From the NCBI GenBank assembly GCA_950097245.1, contig CATNCS010000017.1, positions 1 through 40,193 on the forward strand: DNA of 40,193 nt, written 5' to 3'. Positions 30,757 through 39,103 of the stretch are shown here, piece after piece (within the stretch, counting starts at the first letter, position 1; every line of letters starts with the position of its first letter). Position numbers and translations under genes: made by a program. The DNA is from an uncultured Oscillospiraceae bacterium. GTDB lineage: Bacteria > Bacillota > Clostridia > Oscillospirales > Oscillospiraceae. The notes below the pieces were generated by a model. The model had not been told where the DNA came from. It saw nothing but the letters and a program-made list of their open reading frames with translations, and searched no databases.

Positions 30757-31971
30757 TTACAGTTTCCCCTGCTCCCGCAGGGCCTGGACCTTGTCGGGCA
30801 GGCCCCACAGGTTGATGAAGCCCTGGGAGTCCTTCTGGTCGTAGTCGCTCTCCTCGAAGGTGACCAGGTTCTCGGAGTACAGGGTGCAGGGGGAGGTGAC
30901 GGAGGAGGTGATGATGTTGCCCTTGTAGAGCTTCAGCTTCACCGTGCCGGTGACAAACTTCTGGGTGTCCACGGCGAAGGCGGTGAGGGCCTCCCGCAGG
31001 GGGGTGAACCACTTGCCGTTGTACACCAGGTCGGCGAAGTCCACCGCCAGCTTGCTCTTCATGTGCTTGGTGTCCTTGTCCACGGTGATCATCTCCAGCA
31101 CCTCGTGGGCCCGGTAGAGGATGGTGCCGCCGGGGGTCTCGTACACGCCCCGGTCCTTCATGCCCACCAGCCGGTTCTCCACGATGTCCAGCAGACCGAT
31201 GCCGTTCTTGCCCCCCAGGTCGTTGAGCCTGCGGATGATGTCGCTGGCCTTCATCTTCTCCCCGTCGACGGCCACAGGCCAGCCCTTTTCAAAGTCCAGG
31301 GTGACGTAGGTGGGCTCGTCGGGGGCCATGGCGGGGGAGACGCCCATCTCCAAAAAGCCGGGCTTGTCGTACTGGGGCTCGTTGGCCGGGTCCTCCAGGT
31401 CCAGGCCCTCGTGGGACAGGTGCCACAGGTTCTTGTCCTTGGAGTAGTTGGTCTCCCGGGAAATCTTCAGGGGGACGTTGTGGGCCTCGGCGTAGTCGAT
31501 CTCCTCGTCCCTGCCCTTGATGGACCACTCCCGCCAGGGGGCGATGATCTTCATCTCCGGGGCGAAGCGCTTGATGGCCAGCTCGAAACGGACCTGGTCA
31601 TTGCCCTTGCCGGTGCAGCCGTGGCAGATGGCGTCGGCCCCCTCCTTCTTGGCGATCTCCACCAGCCGCCGGGCGATGATGGGCCGGGCGAAGGCGGTGC
31701 CCAGGAGGTAGTCCTCGTACTTGGCCCCTATCATCATGGAGGGGATGATCACCTCGTCCACCATCTGGTCGGTGAGGTCCTCCACATAGAGCTTGGAGGC
31801 CCCGGTCTTGATGGCCTTCTCCTCCAGGCCGTCCAGTTCGGTGCCCTGGCCCACGTCGCCGGAGACGGCGATGATCTCCGGGTTGTTGTAGTTCTCCTTC
31901 AGCCAGGGGATGATGATGGATGTATCCAAACCGCCGGAATAGGCCAGCACAACTTTTTTTACAGAAGCCAT
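30757..31971 (-). CDS. argG: Argininosuccinate synthase
   Basis: 404 residues, normal length. ATP pyrophosphatase loop AYSGGLDTS at 10-18, followed by [59 protein letters not shown] and [22 protein letters not shown]. It joins citrulline and aspartate with ATP. It starts at ATG 31971 behind GGAGGG. It is the first gene of the operon, so the enzymes are encoded in the order G, H, C, J, B, D, F rather than in pathway order. Confidence 0.97.
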   Translation of the reverse strand: MASVKKVVLAYSGGLDTSIIIPWLKENYNNPEIIAVSGDVGQGTELDGLEEKAIKTGASKLYVEDLTDQMVDEVIIPSMMIGAKYEDYLLGTAFARPIIARRLVEIAKKEGADAICHGCTGKGNDQVRFELAIKRFAPEMKIIAPWREWSIKGRDEEIDYAEAHNVPLKISRETNYSKDKNLWHLSHEGLDLEDPANEPQYDKPGFLEMGVSPAMAPDEPTYVTLDFEKGWPVAVDGEKMKASDIIRRLNDLGGKNGIGLLDIVENRLVGMKDRGVYETPGGTILYRAHEVLEMITVDKDTKHMKSKLAVDFADLVYNGKWFTPLREALTAFAVDTQKFVTGTVKLKLYKGNIITSSVTSPCTLYSENLVTFEESDYDQKDSQGFINLWGLPDKVQALREQGKL

Positions 31972-32036
31972 GGTTATTTACCCTCCAAATTTCCGGATCA
32001 GGGCGCTTTTTCACCCTCTCCGCAGTTTATGGGACA

Positions 32037-32065
32037 AGTCTACCACGAATTATCTGAAAATGCAA
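32037..32065 (-). promoter_or_regulatory. Promoter of the arginine operon
   Basis: On the minus strand, TTGCAT (32065-32060), 17-base spacer and TAGACT (32042-32037). The expected transcript begins near 32030 and reaches the argG start after about 60 bases. No T-box or other leader structure is seen. Confidence 0.65.
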
Positions 32066-32075
32066 GTGGAGTATT

Positions 32076-32160
32076 GCATGAGTATACATTATTATCCCCG
32101 ATTCTTCCGTATATTTTCCACAAAAATGTATATTATTTTTCATATTCTGTATTTTTATTC
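32076..32160. promoter_or_regulatory. AT-rich region with ARG-box-like sites
   Basis: On the minus strand GAATAAAAATACAGA (32160-32146) agrees with most of the core of the Bacillus AhrC box (GAATAAAAATKCAAK). Further weaker matches are TATGAAAAATAATATACAT (32144-32126) and the near-dyad GTATTGCATGAGTATAC (32071-32087), just upstream of the -35 box. ArgR/AhrC control of the operon is a fair guess, not shown. Confidence 0.35.
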
Positions 32161-32186
32161 GCTCCCAGGCCGCTGCAGGGGACCAA

Positions 32187-32202
32187 TCGGGGGTGCCCCC
32201 GA
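32187..32202. other. Short GC-rich hairpin between the arg and Hpt promoters
   Basis: TCGGGG, GTGC, CCCCGA: a compact perfect hairpin without a T run. It marks a boundary between the AT-rich arg control region and the Hpt promoter; a role is unknown. Confidence 0.3.
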
Positions 32203-32262
32203 AATATCCAACAATATTCACATAAAAAGAGGAAAATTCCCCTAGCCCGGCCTGAAAAACTG

Positions 32263-32271
32263 TGCTATAAT
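32263..32271 (+). promoter_or_regulatory. Extended -10 promoter of the Hpt/response regulator pair
   Basis: TG-C-TATAAT at 32263-32271, a perfect -10 with extended TGn. No good -35 is seen (TAGCCC at 17 bases). The start codon lies 79 bases further. Confidence 0.55.
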
Positions 32272-32349
32272 AGCGGCACTTCCCTTGTGCCGTCTCAAGG
32301 GGAAAGGACTGCAGCGTAAAAATTGGCCAAGAAAGGAACGACTTTAATT

Positions 32350-32751
32350 ATGGATGAGATGCAGAGCTGTCTGGACGTCCTGCGGGACAACGACGTAGAC
32401 GTGGACAACGCGGTTGACCGGCTGATGGGCAACGACAACCTCTACCTGGAGTTTATCAAGCGCCTGCCCGAGGAACTGCACCTGGCGACAATCCGTGAGG
32501 CCCTGGCCCAGCAGGACGCCGATTCCTTCCACTTCTACCTCCACAACCTGAAGGGCTTCGCCATCAACCTGGGCATCACTGAGATTGCCGATGCCGCCCA
32601 GGCCGCCCTCACCGAGTTCAGAGCCAGTCAATTCCGCAACGTCACCAAATTGGAGGGCCTGCTGGAGGAGATCGAGGCCCTGGGTGAAAAGTTCGCCTCC
32701 GCTCTGGGCGAGATTGATGAAATTGAGCACACCGGCGAAAAAACAGAGTAG
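32350..32751 (+). CDS. Hpt domain phosphotransfer protein
   Basis: 133 residues from ATG 32350 (AAAGGA 12 bases upstream); a TTG start at 32323 would add nine residues. It is an all-helical Hpt module: acidic N-terminus with AVDRLMGNDNLYLEFIKRLPEEL, then the phospho-acceptor motif LHNLKGFAINLG with H65 (canonical HxLKG), and a C-terminal helix pair KLEGLLEEIEALGEKF. Hpt proteins pass phosphate between receiver domains. The response regulator starts 13 bases after its stop, so H65 probably exchanges phosphate with that receiver. The kinase is not in the window. Confidence 0.88.
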   Translation: MDEMQSCLDVLRDNDVDVDNAVDRLMGNDNLYLEFIKRLPEELHLATIREALAQQDADSFHFYLHNLKGFAINLGITEIADAAQAALTEFRASQFRNVTKLEGLLEEIEALGEKFASALGEIDEIEHTGEKTE

Positions 32752-32764
32752 GAGGGGATAAGCT

Positions 32765-33949
32765 ATGCGCAATACTCTGCTGATAATCGACGACTCCGAG
32801 CTGGACCGTGCAATTTTCAACGAAATATTCAAAAAAGACTACCGCGTCCTCCGCGCCGCCACCGCCTACGAGGGCCTGGACCAGGTGCGCAAAAATACCA
32901 CGGACCTGGCCCTGGTCGTGCTGGACATCTGCCTGCAGCGGGGTCCCAACGGCTTCTCCGTGCTGGAGAAAATCCACAAGCTGGATGGCTGCTCCCGCAT
33001 CCCGGTGATCCTCTTCACCGCCGAGGCGGAGCCGGAATGGGTCTACCGCGGCGTGGAGCTGGGGGCCGTGGACTTTCTGGTCAAGCCCCTGGCCCCGGTG
33101 GCCACGCAGAACCGGATCAAGAGTATCATTGAGGAGACCTGGGGCAGCGAGGAGGAGCAGAGCGCCGACTCCCCTCCGGGAAAGATATCCCTGGACCAGG
33201 CCGAGCTGCTGACTCAGCGGTGGCAGAAAAAGTTTTTAAGCTTCTGCCAGAATCACGACATCACCTTTGCCGGCTATGTTCAGCGGCTGCGCATCATCAC
33301 CAGCGCCCTGTCCAATGCCTACTGCGATCTGTTTCCTGAGTCCGGCCTGACCCCCTACGACGCCAAGCTCATCAGTATGGCCTCCGGCTTTGCGGAGATC
33401 GGCCAGCTGGCCCTCCCCGACGAGGTCATTTGGGCCGGTCCTTCTCAGCCCGAGCCCGGCCGGTCCCAGTATTTCCTTCATACCAAGCTGGGCGGCGAGT
33501 TTTTCAAGGGCGGCCCCCAGGAGTGGGAGCCGCTGCTGACCTATTGCGCCGAAGTGGCCCTGTTCCACCACAAGGACTATGACGGCTCCGGCTTTCCCAC
33601 GGCGCTGTCCCGGGACGACATCCCCCTGTCCGCCCAGCTGGTGCACACCGCCATGATGTGCAGCGACCTGGCCGACCGGTATGAGAACGAGCACAACATT
33701 TTTAAGATGGTCTACCGTGCGCTCTCCCTTCGGGTGGGGAGCATCCTGTCCCCCAACATGCTCAAGGCGGTGGCGGAGGCCCAGAAGCCGCTGGAAAATA
33801 TCTTCCGCACCATGCATCTCCAGAAGCGGACAGAGGATGTGGAAAAAAAGCTTCAGGTCAGAGACGCGCTGACCGCCCGGCCGGACCCCAAGGAGAAGCC
33901 CGCCAAGGGGCTGGGAAAGCTGGGCCTGAAAAACCGGCTCCCCAAATAA
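32765..33949 (+). CDS. Response regulator with degenerate HD-GYP output domain
   Basis: 394 residues. Receiver domain 1-120: acidic pair D9-D10, phospho-acceptor D54 in VVLDICL, T86 (LFTAE), K108 (FLVKPL). A second domain of about 220 residues resembles HD-GYP phosphodiesterases: KLISMASGFAEIGQLALPD where active proteins have LHDIGKIGIPD, HTKLGGEFFKGG for HPxxG, and HHKDYDGSGFP for HHExxDGxGYP. The HD pair itself has become AE, so metal binding and c-di-GMP cleavage are doubtful. The C-terminal 40 residues are basic (KPAKGLGKLGLKNRLPK). It is probably a protein-interaction output in a phosphorelay with the upstream Hpt protein. A terminator follows. Confidence 0.85.
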   Translation: MRNTLLIIDDSELDRAIFNEIFKKDYRVLRAATAYEGLDQVRKNTTDLALVVLDICLQRGPNGFSVLEKIHKLDGCSRIPVILFTAEAEPEWVYRGVELGAVDFLVKPLAPVATQNRIKSIIEETWGSEEEQSADSPPGKISLDQAELLTQRWQKKFLSFCQNHDITFAGYVQRLRIITSALSNAYCDLFPESGLTPYDAKLISMASGFAEIGQLALPDEVIWAGPSQPEPGRSQYFLHTKLGGEFFKGGPQEWEPLLTYCAEVALFHHKDYDGSGFPTALSRDDIPLSAQLVHTAMMCSDLADRYENEHNIFKMVYRALSLRVGSILSPNMLKAVAEAQKPLENIFRTMHLQKRTEDVEKKLQVRDALTARPDPKEKPAKGLGKLGLKNRLPK

Positions 33950-33952
33950 TGA

Positions 33953-34020
33953 AAGGCCCGCCCCCCGGGGCGGGCCTTCGGCCTGTCAAAACGCCTCCCC
34001 GCTCAGGGAGGCGTTTTCTT
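33953..34020 (+). terminator. Two tandem terminators after the response regulator
   Basis: First stem AAGGCCCGCCCC (33953-33964) with GGGGCGGGCCTT (33967-33978). Second stem AAAACGCCTCCC (33988-33999) with GGGAGGCGTTTT (34006-34017), then CTT. The second is symmetrical enough to also stop the converging minus-strand gene at 34040. Confidence 0.75.
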
Positions 34021-34039
34021 ACGCGGCGGGCAGGTTTGT

Positions 34040-35260
34040 TCAGCCGTTCAGCAAAATTGCCATATGGGCCAGCGTCGCGCTGTCGTTCTGGAACAGCTCC
34101 TTCCGAATTTCCGCCTGGCCGGCCCTGTTGTGAAGCAGCGCCCGGCTGGCCTGTACAATTACATGGAACAACCGCTCCCGGCTGACCTCCTTGTCGCAGC
34201 CGCAGATGGCGGCAAACCGGTAGAAGCTGTACAGACTGCACAGGCCCACATAGCTCTCCCACATGTTGTCCGGCAGGTCCACCCGGGGAAAGCCCTCGTA
34301 GAACATAATGCTTACCATCAGGTTCTCAAAGAAATATTCCGAGTGGCCCAGCAGCTCCTCCAGCTTGGCTTCCAGCTCACGGTAGTGGCCCAGATTAATT
34401 GTAAAGTGGTCAATCCGCTCCTCCTTCCAGTCGGCGTTGATGGCGGCGCAGAGCTCCGAGACCAGCTCCCTCCTGCTGCCGGAGGAGATGCCCAGCAGCA
34501 CCCGCAGGTTTTCGCACAGACACATCTCAGGCTGACCGGTCAGCCTGTCCAGCGCGGCGGAGGCCGCGCTGGGGTCGGCCAGCATGGCGGCGCTGTGCTC
34601 CAGCCAGCGGTCCAGGGCGCCCTCCGCCTCCCAGTCCGCCGCCCGCAGTCCCTGGAGCATCACTCCCATCAGCAGCATGCGCTGGGGCAGCCGCAGGGCC
34701 CGCTCCTGAAGCGTATCGATGCACAGGGAGCGAATCTCCGCAAACCGGGCGGCCGCCGGTGAGGAGGGAATCGAGTTCCGCCAATCTTTTCTGGGCAGGG
34801 GCTCCTCCAAAAAGTCGATCCCCTGGGGCAGGTCCCACAGCAGGGCCAGCACCCCCTCGCAGGCGGGCGACAGAGAGAACTCAAAGCCCATGGGGCTGTA
34901 CTCCTTCCGCCGGGGGAATTTCTGGCACACCTTGGGCAGCACCTCAGGCCCGCATTGCAGCTGAAGGCGGCACAGCCCCTCCGAAGTATGGAAGGCGCAG
35001 CGGCCCTTGGCGTTTACAACAAACTCGGCGTAGTAGCCGTCGTGCTCCCGCTCCCGGAGGCGGCGCATGCCCTGGGACACCTCCTCCTCCAGGCCCGCCT
35101 TCTCCGCCGCCCGCTTTATGGCCAGGTAGTCCTTCTTGTTGAACTCGATCCGCCAGCCGTCGTCGCAGCAGTCGTCCTGACAGGCCCCCATAATGCAGTG
35201 GAAGTCCTTGTAAAACATCGGCATCAGGGCGGTTTCAATGTGTATCGTCTGTTCAGCCAT
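34040..35260 (-). CDS. FliB family Cys-rich protein (flagellin lysine-N-methylase-like)
   Basis: 406 residues. The N-terminus shows the cluster-binding pattern of the FliB family: MFYKDFHCIMGACQDDCCDDGWRI, followed by CAFHTSEGLCRLQLQCG and LPKVCQKFPR. Enterobacterial FliB methylates lysines of flagellin, and the Cys pattern is thought to hold an Fe-S cluster or metal. The C-terminal 250 residues are helical and less conserved. No flagellar gene is present in the window, and many Clostridia carry several such proteins, so the substrate here may not be flagellin. It starts at ATG 35260 behind GAGGTG; it lies 14 bases downstream of the chromate transporter gene, so the three may form one unit. 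Confidence 0.8.
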   Translation of the reverse strand: MAEQTIHIETALMPMFYKDFHCIMGACQDDCCDDGWRIEFNKKDYLAIKRAAEKAGLEEEVSQGMRRLREREHDGYYAEFVVNAKGRCAFHTSEGLCRLQLQCGPEVLPKVCQKFPRRKEYSPMGFEFSLSPACEGVLALLWDLPQGIDFLEEPLPRKDWRNSIPSSPAAARFAEIRSLCIDTLQERALRLPQRMLLMGVMLQGLRAADWEAEGALDRWLEHSAAMLADPSAASAALDRLTGQPEMCLCENLRVLLGISSGSRRELVSELCAAINADWKEERIDHFTINLGHYRELEAKLEELLGHSEYFFENLMVSIMFYEGFPRVDLPDNMWESYVGLCSLYSFYRFAAICGCDKEVSRERLFHVIVQASRALLHNRAGQAEIRKELFQNDSATLAHMAILLNG

Positions 35261-35274
35261 GGTAACACCTCATT

Positions 35275-35838
35275 TTAAAATTGAAATACTGCGCCGATTA
35301 CGGCGGCGGCGGCGATAAAGGCCACCGGGTGGAGCTTTTTCAGGGGGGTATAGCGCATGCACACAAACACCGCGGCGCACAAAATTACGGCGGGCCAGCG
35401 GAAGGCAAAGGTGTGCTCCGCTGTGCCGCCCACGGTGACCAGCACCGACAGGGCCACGGACAGCCCGGCGGCGGCGATGAGGGCGGTGGAGGCGGGGCGC
35501 AGGCCCTGAAAGACAGCGTCCACCGTTTTGGACTGGCGGAATTTTTGCAAAAAGCCGGCGATGATGATGATGACAAGGATGGACGGGGTGACAAGGCCCA
35601 GAGTGGCCAGCACCGCGCCGGGCAGGCCCGCCGTCTGGAAGCCCACATAGGTGGCCATGTTCACCCCCATAGGACCGGGGGTGGACTCGGACACGGCGAT
35701 CATGGTGGTCAGGTCGGCGTTGGTAAACCAGCCGGTGCGGACCCCCATGTCCTGGAGGAAGGGGATGGTGGCCAGTCCGCCGCCCACGGCGAAGAGGCCC
35801 ACCTTGGCAAACTCAAAAAACAATCTGACAAAAATCAT
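35275..35838 (-). CDS. chrA: Chromate transporter, second half of a split CHR pair
   Basis: 187 residues, one CHR domain: LFFEFAKVGLFAVGGGLATIPFLQDM with the family GGG motif, then ESTPGPMGVNMATYVGFQTAGLPGAVLATLGLVTPSILV with the conserved PGP. About five or six membrane segments. It overlaps the first half by 4 bases (ATGA, 35835-35838). Short CHR proteins act as pairs in antiparallel orientation in the membrane. The substrate may be chromate or a natural anion. Confidence 0.88.
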   Translation of the reverse strand: MIFVRLFFEFAKVGLFAVGGGLATIPFLQDMGVRTGWFTNADLTTMIAVSESTPGPMGVNMATYVGFQTAGLPGAVLATLGLVTPSILVIIIIAGFLQKFRQSKTVDAVFQGLRPASTALIAAAGLSVALSVLVTVGGTAEHTFAFRWPAVILCAAVFVCMRYTPLKKLHPVAFIAAAAVIGAVFQF

Positions 35839-36440
35839 TTGCCCTCACCGCCTTTCCGGCCTCCATAGAGGAGAAAGCCCACAACACCAGCCAGCACGAT
35901 GAGCACCGCCGGGGAGGTAAGCATATCCAGCGCGGTGCCCAGCGCCCCGTAAGCCCCGGTATCGAAGTTGGCCAGTCTGCCAAACACGGCCAGGGCCAGC
36001 ACACACAGGAAGACGGCGATAGCCGCCCCGTTTTTCAGGGTGGACTTGCCCAGCTTCATCACGCTGGCGGCAATGAGGGCCACCACGGCGGCGTTGATGC
36101 CCGCCAAGGCGTGCTGAACCACCGGGATGTCGGCGAAGTTGGACAGGAAGGCGGCAATCGCGGTAATGATAATCAGGGAGGGGAACACCACCCCCAGGGT
36201 AGCCAGCACCCCGCCGGGGATGCCCTTGTATTTGTAGCCGATGAAGGTGGCGGTGTTGACAGCGATGATGCCGGGGGTGCACTGGCCCACGGCAAAGTAG
36301 TCGGTGAGCTCCTCGTCAGTGGCCCAGCCCTTCTTCTCCACCACCTCCCGCTGGAGAATGGGCAGCATGGCGTAGCCCCCGCCGAAGGTACACACCCCCA
36401 CCTTGGCAAAGGTGAGGAACAGGTCGAAATAGATGTTCAA
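35835..36440 (-). CDS. chrA: Chromate transporter, first half of a split CHR pair
   Basis: 201 residues, one CHR domain: LFLTFAKVGVCTFGGGYAMLPILQREV, then GQCTPGIIAVNTATFIGYKYKGIPGGVLATLGVVFPSLIII. It is similar in layout to the downstream paralogue but has a different GQCTPG motif. Its start ATG 36440 follows AGGAGTGAAACC. It is the first gene of the pair; a palindrome element separates it from ychF. Confidence 0.88.
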   Translation of the reverse strand: MNIYFDLFLTFAKVGVCTFGGGYAMLPILQREVVEKKGWATDEELTDYFAVGQCTPGIIAVNTATFIGYKYKGIPGGVLATLGVVFPSLIIITAIAAFLSNFADIPVVQHALAGINAAVVALIAASVMKLGKSTLKNGAAIAVFLCVLALAVFGRLANFDTGAYGALGTALDMLTSPAVLIVLAGVVGFLLYGGRKGGEGK

Positions 36441-36463
36441 CTGGTTTCACTCCTATTGATTTG

Positions 36464-36543
36464 TGTAGGGGCGGCCTCCGCGCCGCCCCGTGCTCCATGA
36501 TCTGCCTGTGGATGGCGGGGCGGCCCGGAGGCCGCCCCCTACA
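36464..36543. repeat. Bipartite palindrome element between ychF and the chromate transporter
   Basis: Left half TGTAGGGGCGGCCTCCGCG, right core GGCGGCCCGGAGGCCGCC ending CCCCCTACA. It begins 3 bases after the ychF stop (read on the minus strand) and ends ahead of the ribosome binding site of the transporter. Confidence 0.85.
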
Positions 36544-36545
36544 GG

Positions 36546-37634
36546 TCAAACATTAAACCTAAAGAGAATAATATCCCCGTCCTGGACCACATACTCCTTG
36601 CCCTCGGAGCGGATCAGCCCCTTCTCCCTGGCGGCGGCCATGGTGCCGCAGGCCATCAGGTCGTCGTAGGAGATCACCTCGGCCCGGATAAAGCCCCGCT
36701 CAAAGTCGGAGTGGATCTTGCCGGCGGCCTGGGGAGCCTTAGTGCCCCGGGTGATGGTCCAGGCCCGGCACTCATCCTCGCCGGAGGTGAGGTAGGAGAT
36801 GAGCCCCAGCAGGGTATAGCTGGCCTTCACCAGCCGGTCCAGGCCGGACTCCGCCACCCCCAGGTCATCCAGGAACAGCTGCTTCTCCTCGGGCTCCAGC
36901 TGGGCGATCTCCGCCTCCAGCTTGGCGCAAACAGGGATCACCTGGGCCCCCTGCTCCTTCGCCCGCTGCTCCACCTGCCTGTAGTAGTCCACCGACGCCG
37001 GGTCGGAGAAGCCGTCCTCGTCCAGGTTGGCGGCGTAGATCACCGGCTTGAGGGACAGCAGCTCACAGTCGGGGTACTCGGCCCCGATGTCCACCTCGGT
37101 GTAGCTCCGGGCGGACTTGCCGTCGTTGAGCCAGCTGCGCAGGCCCTCGAAGTCGGCCGCCTCCTGGAGGAACTTCTTGTCCCCCTTGGCGGCCTTTTTG
37201 GCCTTGTCGATCCGCCGGTCCACCATCTCCAGGTCGGCCATCACCAGCTCCAGATCGATGGTGTCCATGTCCCGGACGGGGTCGGTGGCCCCCTCCACAT
37301 GGATGACATTGTCGTCGTCGAAGCAGCGGACCACGTGGACGATGGCGTCGGTGGCCCGGATGTTGCCCAGGAACTTGTTGCCCAAGCCCTCGCCCCTGGA
37401 CGCCCCCTTCACCAGCCCGGCGATGTCCACAAACTCGATGACCGCCGGGGTGGTCTTCTTGGGGCGGTACATCTCGCTCAGCTTGTCCAGCCGGGCGTCC
37501 GGCACGGCCACCATGCCCACGTTGGGGTCGATGGTGCAGAAGGGGTAGTTGGCGCTCTCCGCGCCTGCGTTGGTGATGGCGTTGAACAGGGTGCTCTTGC
37601 CCACGTTGGGCAGGCCCACGATTCCTAATTTCAT
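36546..37634 (-). CDS. ychF: Redox-regulated/OBG-like ATPase YchF
   Basis: 362 residues from ATG 37634 (AGGAGG 12 bases upstream); the frame is open to 37661 but those residues are outside the family N-terminus MKLGIVGLPNVGKST. P-loop GLPNVGKS at 7-14, switch region ANYPFCTIDPNVGMVAVPD, GLVKGASRGEGLGNKFL, then a long coiled coil (about 130-210) and a C-terminal TGS domain (TSGEDECRAWTITRGTKAPQAAGKIH.. SDFERGFIRAEVISYDDL). It is a ribosome-associated ATPase of the Obg group. It is single-copy and conserved. The mobile element lies immediately upstream. Confidence 0.96.
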   Translation of the reverse strand: MKLGIVGLPNVGKSTLFNAITNAGAESANYPFCTIDPNVGMVAVPDARLDKLSEMYRPKKTTPAVIEFVDIAGLVKGASRGEGLGNKFLGNIRATDAIVHVVRCFDDDNVIHVEGATDPVRDMDTIDLELVMADLEMVDRRIDKAKKAAKGDKKFLQEAADFEGLRSWLNDGKSARSYTEVDIGAEYPDCELLSLKPVIYAANLDEDGFSDPASVDYYRQVEQRAKEQGAQVIPVCAKLEAEIAQLEPEEKQLFLDDLGVAESGLDRLVKASYTLLGLISYLTSGEDECRAWTITRGTKAPQAAGKIHSDFERGFIRAEVISYDDLMACGTMAAAREKGLIRSEGKEYVVQDGDIILFRFNV

Positions 37635-37830
37635 TTTTTCCTCTACCTCCTGATTTTTCAAGGGTTTCCGGCGTTTGAATGATGTCTACCACACCATTTA
37701 TACACCATTTTCGCATTTAGGTATGTTTAGATATATAGAGTTATGGCTATCCAGCCACTTTTTGTCGCTAAATTCGCAGCAGCCGCTCTCTGTGATCTAA
37801 TCCGCATTACATCCCACCACACCATCCGAT
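37635..37830. other. Junction between ychF and the integrase gene
   Basis: 196 bases in which composition changes from GC-rich to AT-rich, near 37680-37740. ACACCATTT occurs twice as a direct repeat (37690-37712) and CACACCATC again near 37817; these could be integrase arm sites. No gene, no tRNA end and no obvious terminator are visible. The exact element boundary cannot be set without the other end. Confidence 0.35.
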
Positions 37831-39012
37831 TCAGGTGCTATGGTGAGATTCAAACTGCCTCACCGCGTTCGCCATAGAATCATCCGTCACATGGACATAG
37901 CGGTCCATCGTCGTTTTAATGCTGGCATGACCGAGCAGTTTCTGTAAAACCTTCGGCTGCATACCGCTCTCAATTGCCCGAGTTGCATAGGTATGGCGAA
38001 GCGCGTGCATACAAAATCGCTTGATTCCCGCCTCGTCGCAAAGCTTATACAGGTGAGTATCATAGGAGCTATTCTTGTTCGGCATCCCCGTTCGGAAATT
38101 GATGAAGACTAAATCCCGCATAACAAGCTGCGACTTGACACCCGTTCGCCGGTCGATATACTCCAGAGTTTGCGAAAGTATTGGAGATTCTTTTCGGTAA
38201 GCCCGACTTAATTCCACGCCCTGAAGTATCTCATATGCTCGGTTAGTCAAAGGGATCGTTCGATAACTTTGCTGGGTTTTGGGTGGACCCGCCCTCCAAA
38301 AGGCTTGCTTATGCCGATACTCCAGCGTCTTATTGACAGTTAAAGTCCGTTTTTCCCAATCAATCGCATCCCATGTCAACCCAATTACTTCACCAGTACG
38401 CAATCCCGTTTCTAATATCAGTGCGTATTGCGCGTAGTTATGTGACCTTTGCGCAGTTTCCAAGAACTTCCCCTGCTCTTCCACGGTAAGATACTTGATA
38501 TCATCCACAGCCCGAACAGGCTTAGAGTAGCGCACTCCATTCATAGGATGCTTAATAATCAGATCGTTCATCAATGCTGATTTAAACATGGTCCCCATCG
38601 TAATATATGCTTGGCGAATTGTCGATCCAGCATAATCAGCTTCCATCCTGTTGAGAACGACCTTACAGTGCATGGGCTTGACGTTCGCCAACAACATACC
38701 ACCAATCACAGGCTGAATATTGTGAACATACCGTTCCCGGTAGTTTCTGCGGGTATTCGGTGCCAAGTCCGCGATCATGTTCTCTTGCCAAAACTCAAAC
38801 CATGTGTCCACAGTCATATCCGATGGAACAAGAATGTTGTCATGCGTGTCTGCAAATCGAGCTTCCTCTAACCAGTTCCGTGCCTCTGGAAGTGTAGGAA
38901 CATACTTCTCGTGGCGCTTACCATGCTTGTCTACGAATCTTGCGTAATAAAAACCATCCTTCCTTTGGCAGATGCCCTTACCGCATTCTTTCCCTTTTAA
39001 GTTCTTTCCCAT
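37831..39012 (-). CDS. int: Tyrosine integrase of Tn916 type
   Basis: 393 residues. N-terminal DNA-binding arm domain (1-60, GICQRKDGFYYARFVDKHGKRHEK), a SAM-like core-binding domain (65-165), and the catalytic domain with R205 (TGLRTGEV), H336 and R339 (HALRHTY), H362 (GHAS) and nucleophile Y372 (MDRYVHV). All catalytic residues are present. The length and layout fit Tn916/Tn1549 integrases (about 400). It starts at ATG 39012 behind AAAGGAG. With the excisionase upstream it forms an int-xis module of an integrative conjugative element; codon use is more AT-rich than in neighbours. Confidence 0.93.
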   Translation of the reverse strand: MGKNLKGKECGKGICQRKDGFYYARFVDKHGKRHEKYVPTLPEARNWLEEARFADTHDNILVPSDMTVDTWFEFWQENMIADLAPNTRRNYRERYVHNIQPVIGGMLLANVKPMHCKVVLNRMEADYAGSTIRQAYITMGTMFKSALMNDLIIKHPMNGVRYSKPVRAVDDIKYLTVEEQGKFLETAQRSHNYAQYALILETGLRTGEVIGLTWDAIDWEKRTLTVNKTLEYRHKQAFWRAGPPKTQQSYRTIPLTNRAYEILQGVELSRAYRKESPILSQTLEYIDRRTGVKSQLVMRDLVFINFRTGMPNKNSSYDTHLYKLCDEAGIKRFCMHALRHTYATRAIESGMQPKVLQKLLGHASIKTTMDRYVHVTDDSMANAVRQFESHHST

Positions 39013-39038
39013 GAGGTGCGCTCCTTTCCTACTACGAG

Positions 39039-39062
39039 AAAAAGAGCCAATGCAATGGCTCT
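39039..39062 (-). terminator. Possible terminator between xis and int
   Basis: On the minus strand AGAGCCA, loop TTGCAT, TGGCTCT runs into TTTTT (A run 39039-39043). A 7-bp stem with five T could partly stop transcription from xis into int. Confidence 0.5.
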
Positions 39063-39103
39063 ATTTTATCATAAAAGTCCATATATCTCAATAGGAACTG
39101 CCT

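Noticed and set aside
31972..32065. T-box or arginine riboswitch before argG
   Set aside because: The leader is only about 60 bases and lacks the T-box sequence or a terminator-like hairpin.
9714..36543. Palindromic elements as a CRISPR array
   Set aside because: Units are scattered over 27 kb, not regularly spaced, and have no spacers or cas genes.
37635..37830. tRNA gene as integration site
   Set aside because: No cloverleaf or TTCGAATC-type T-arm is visible near the integrase.
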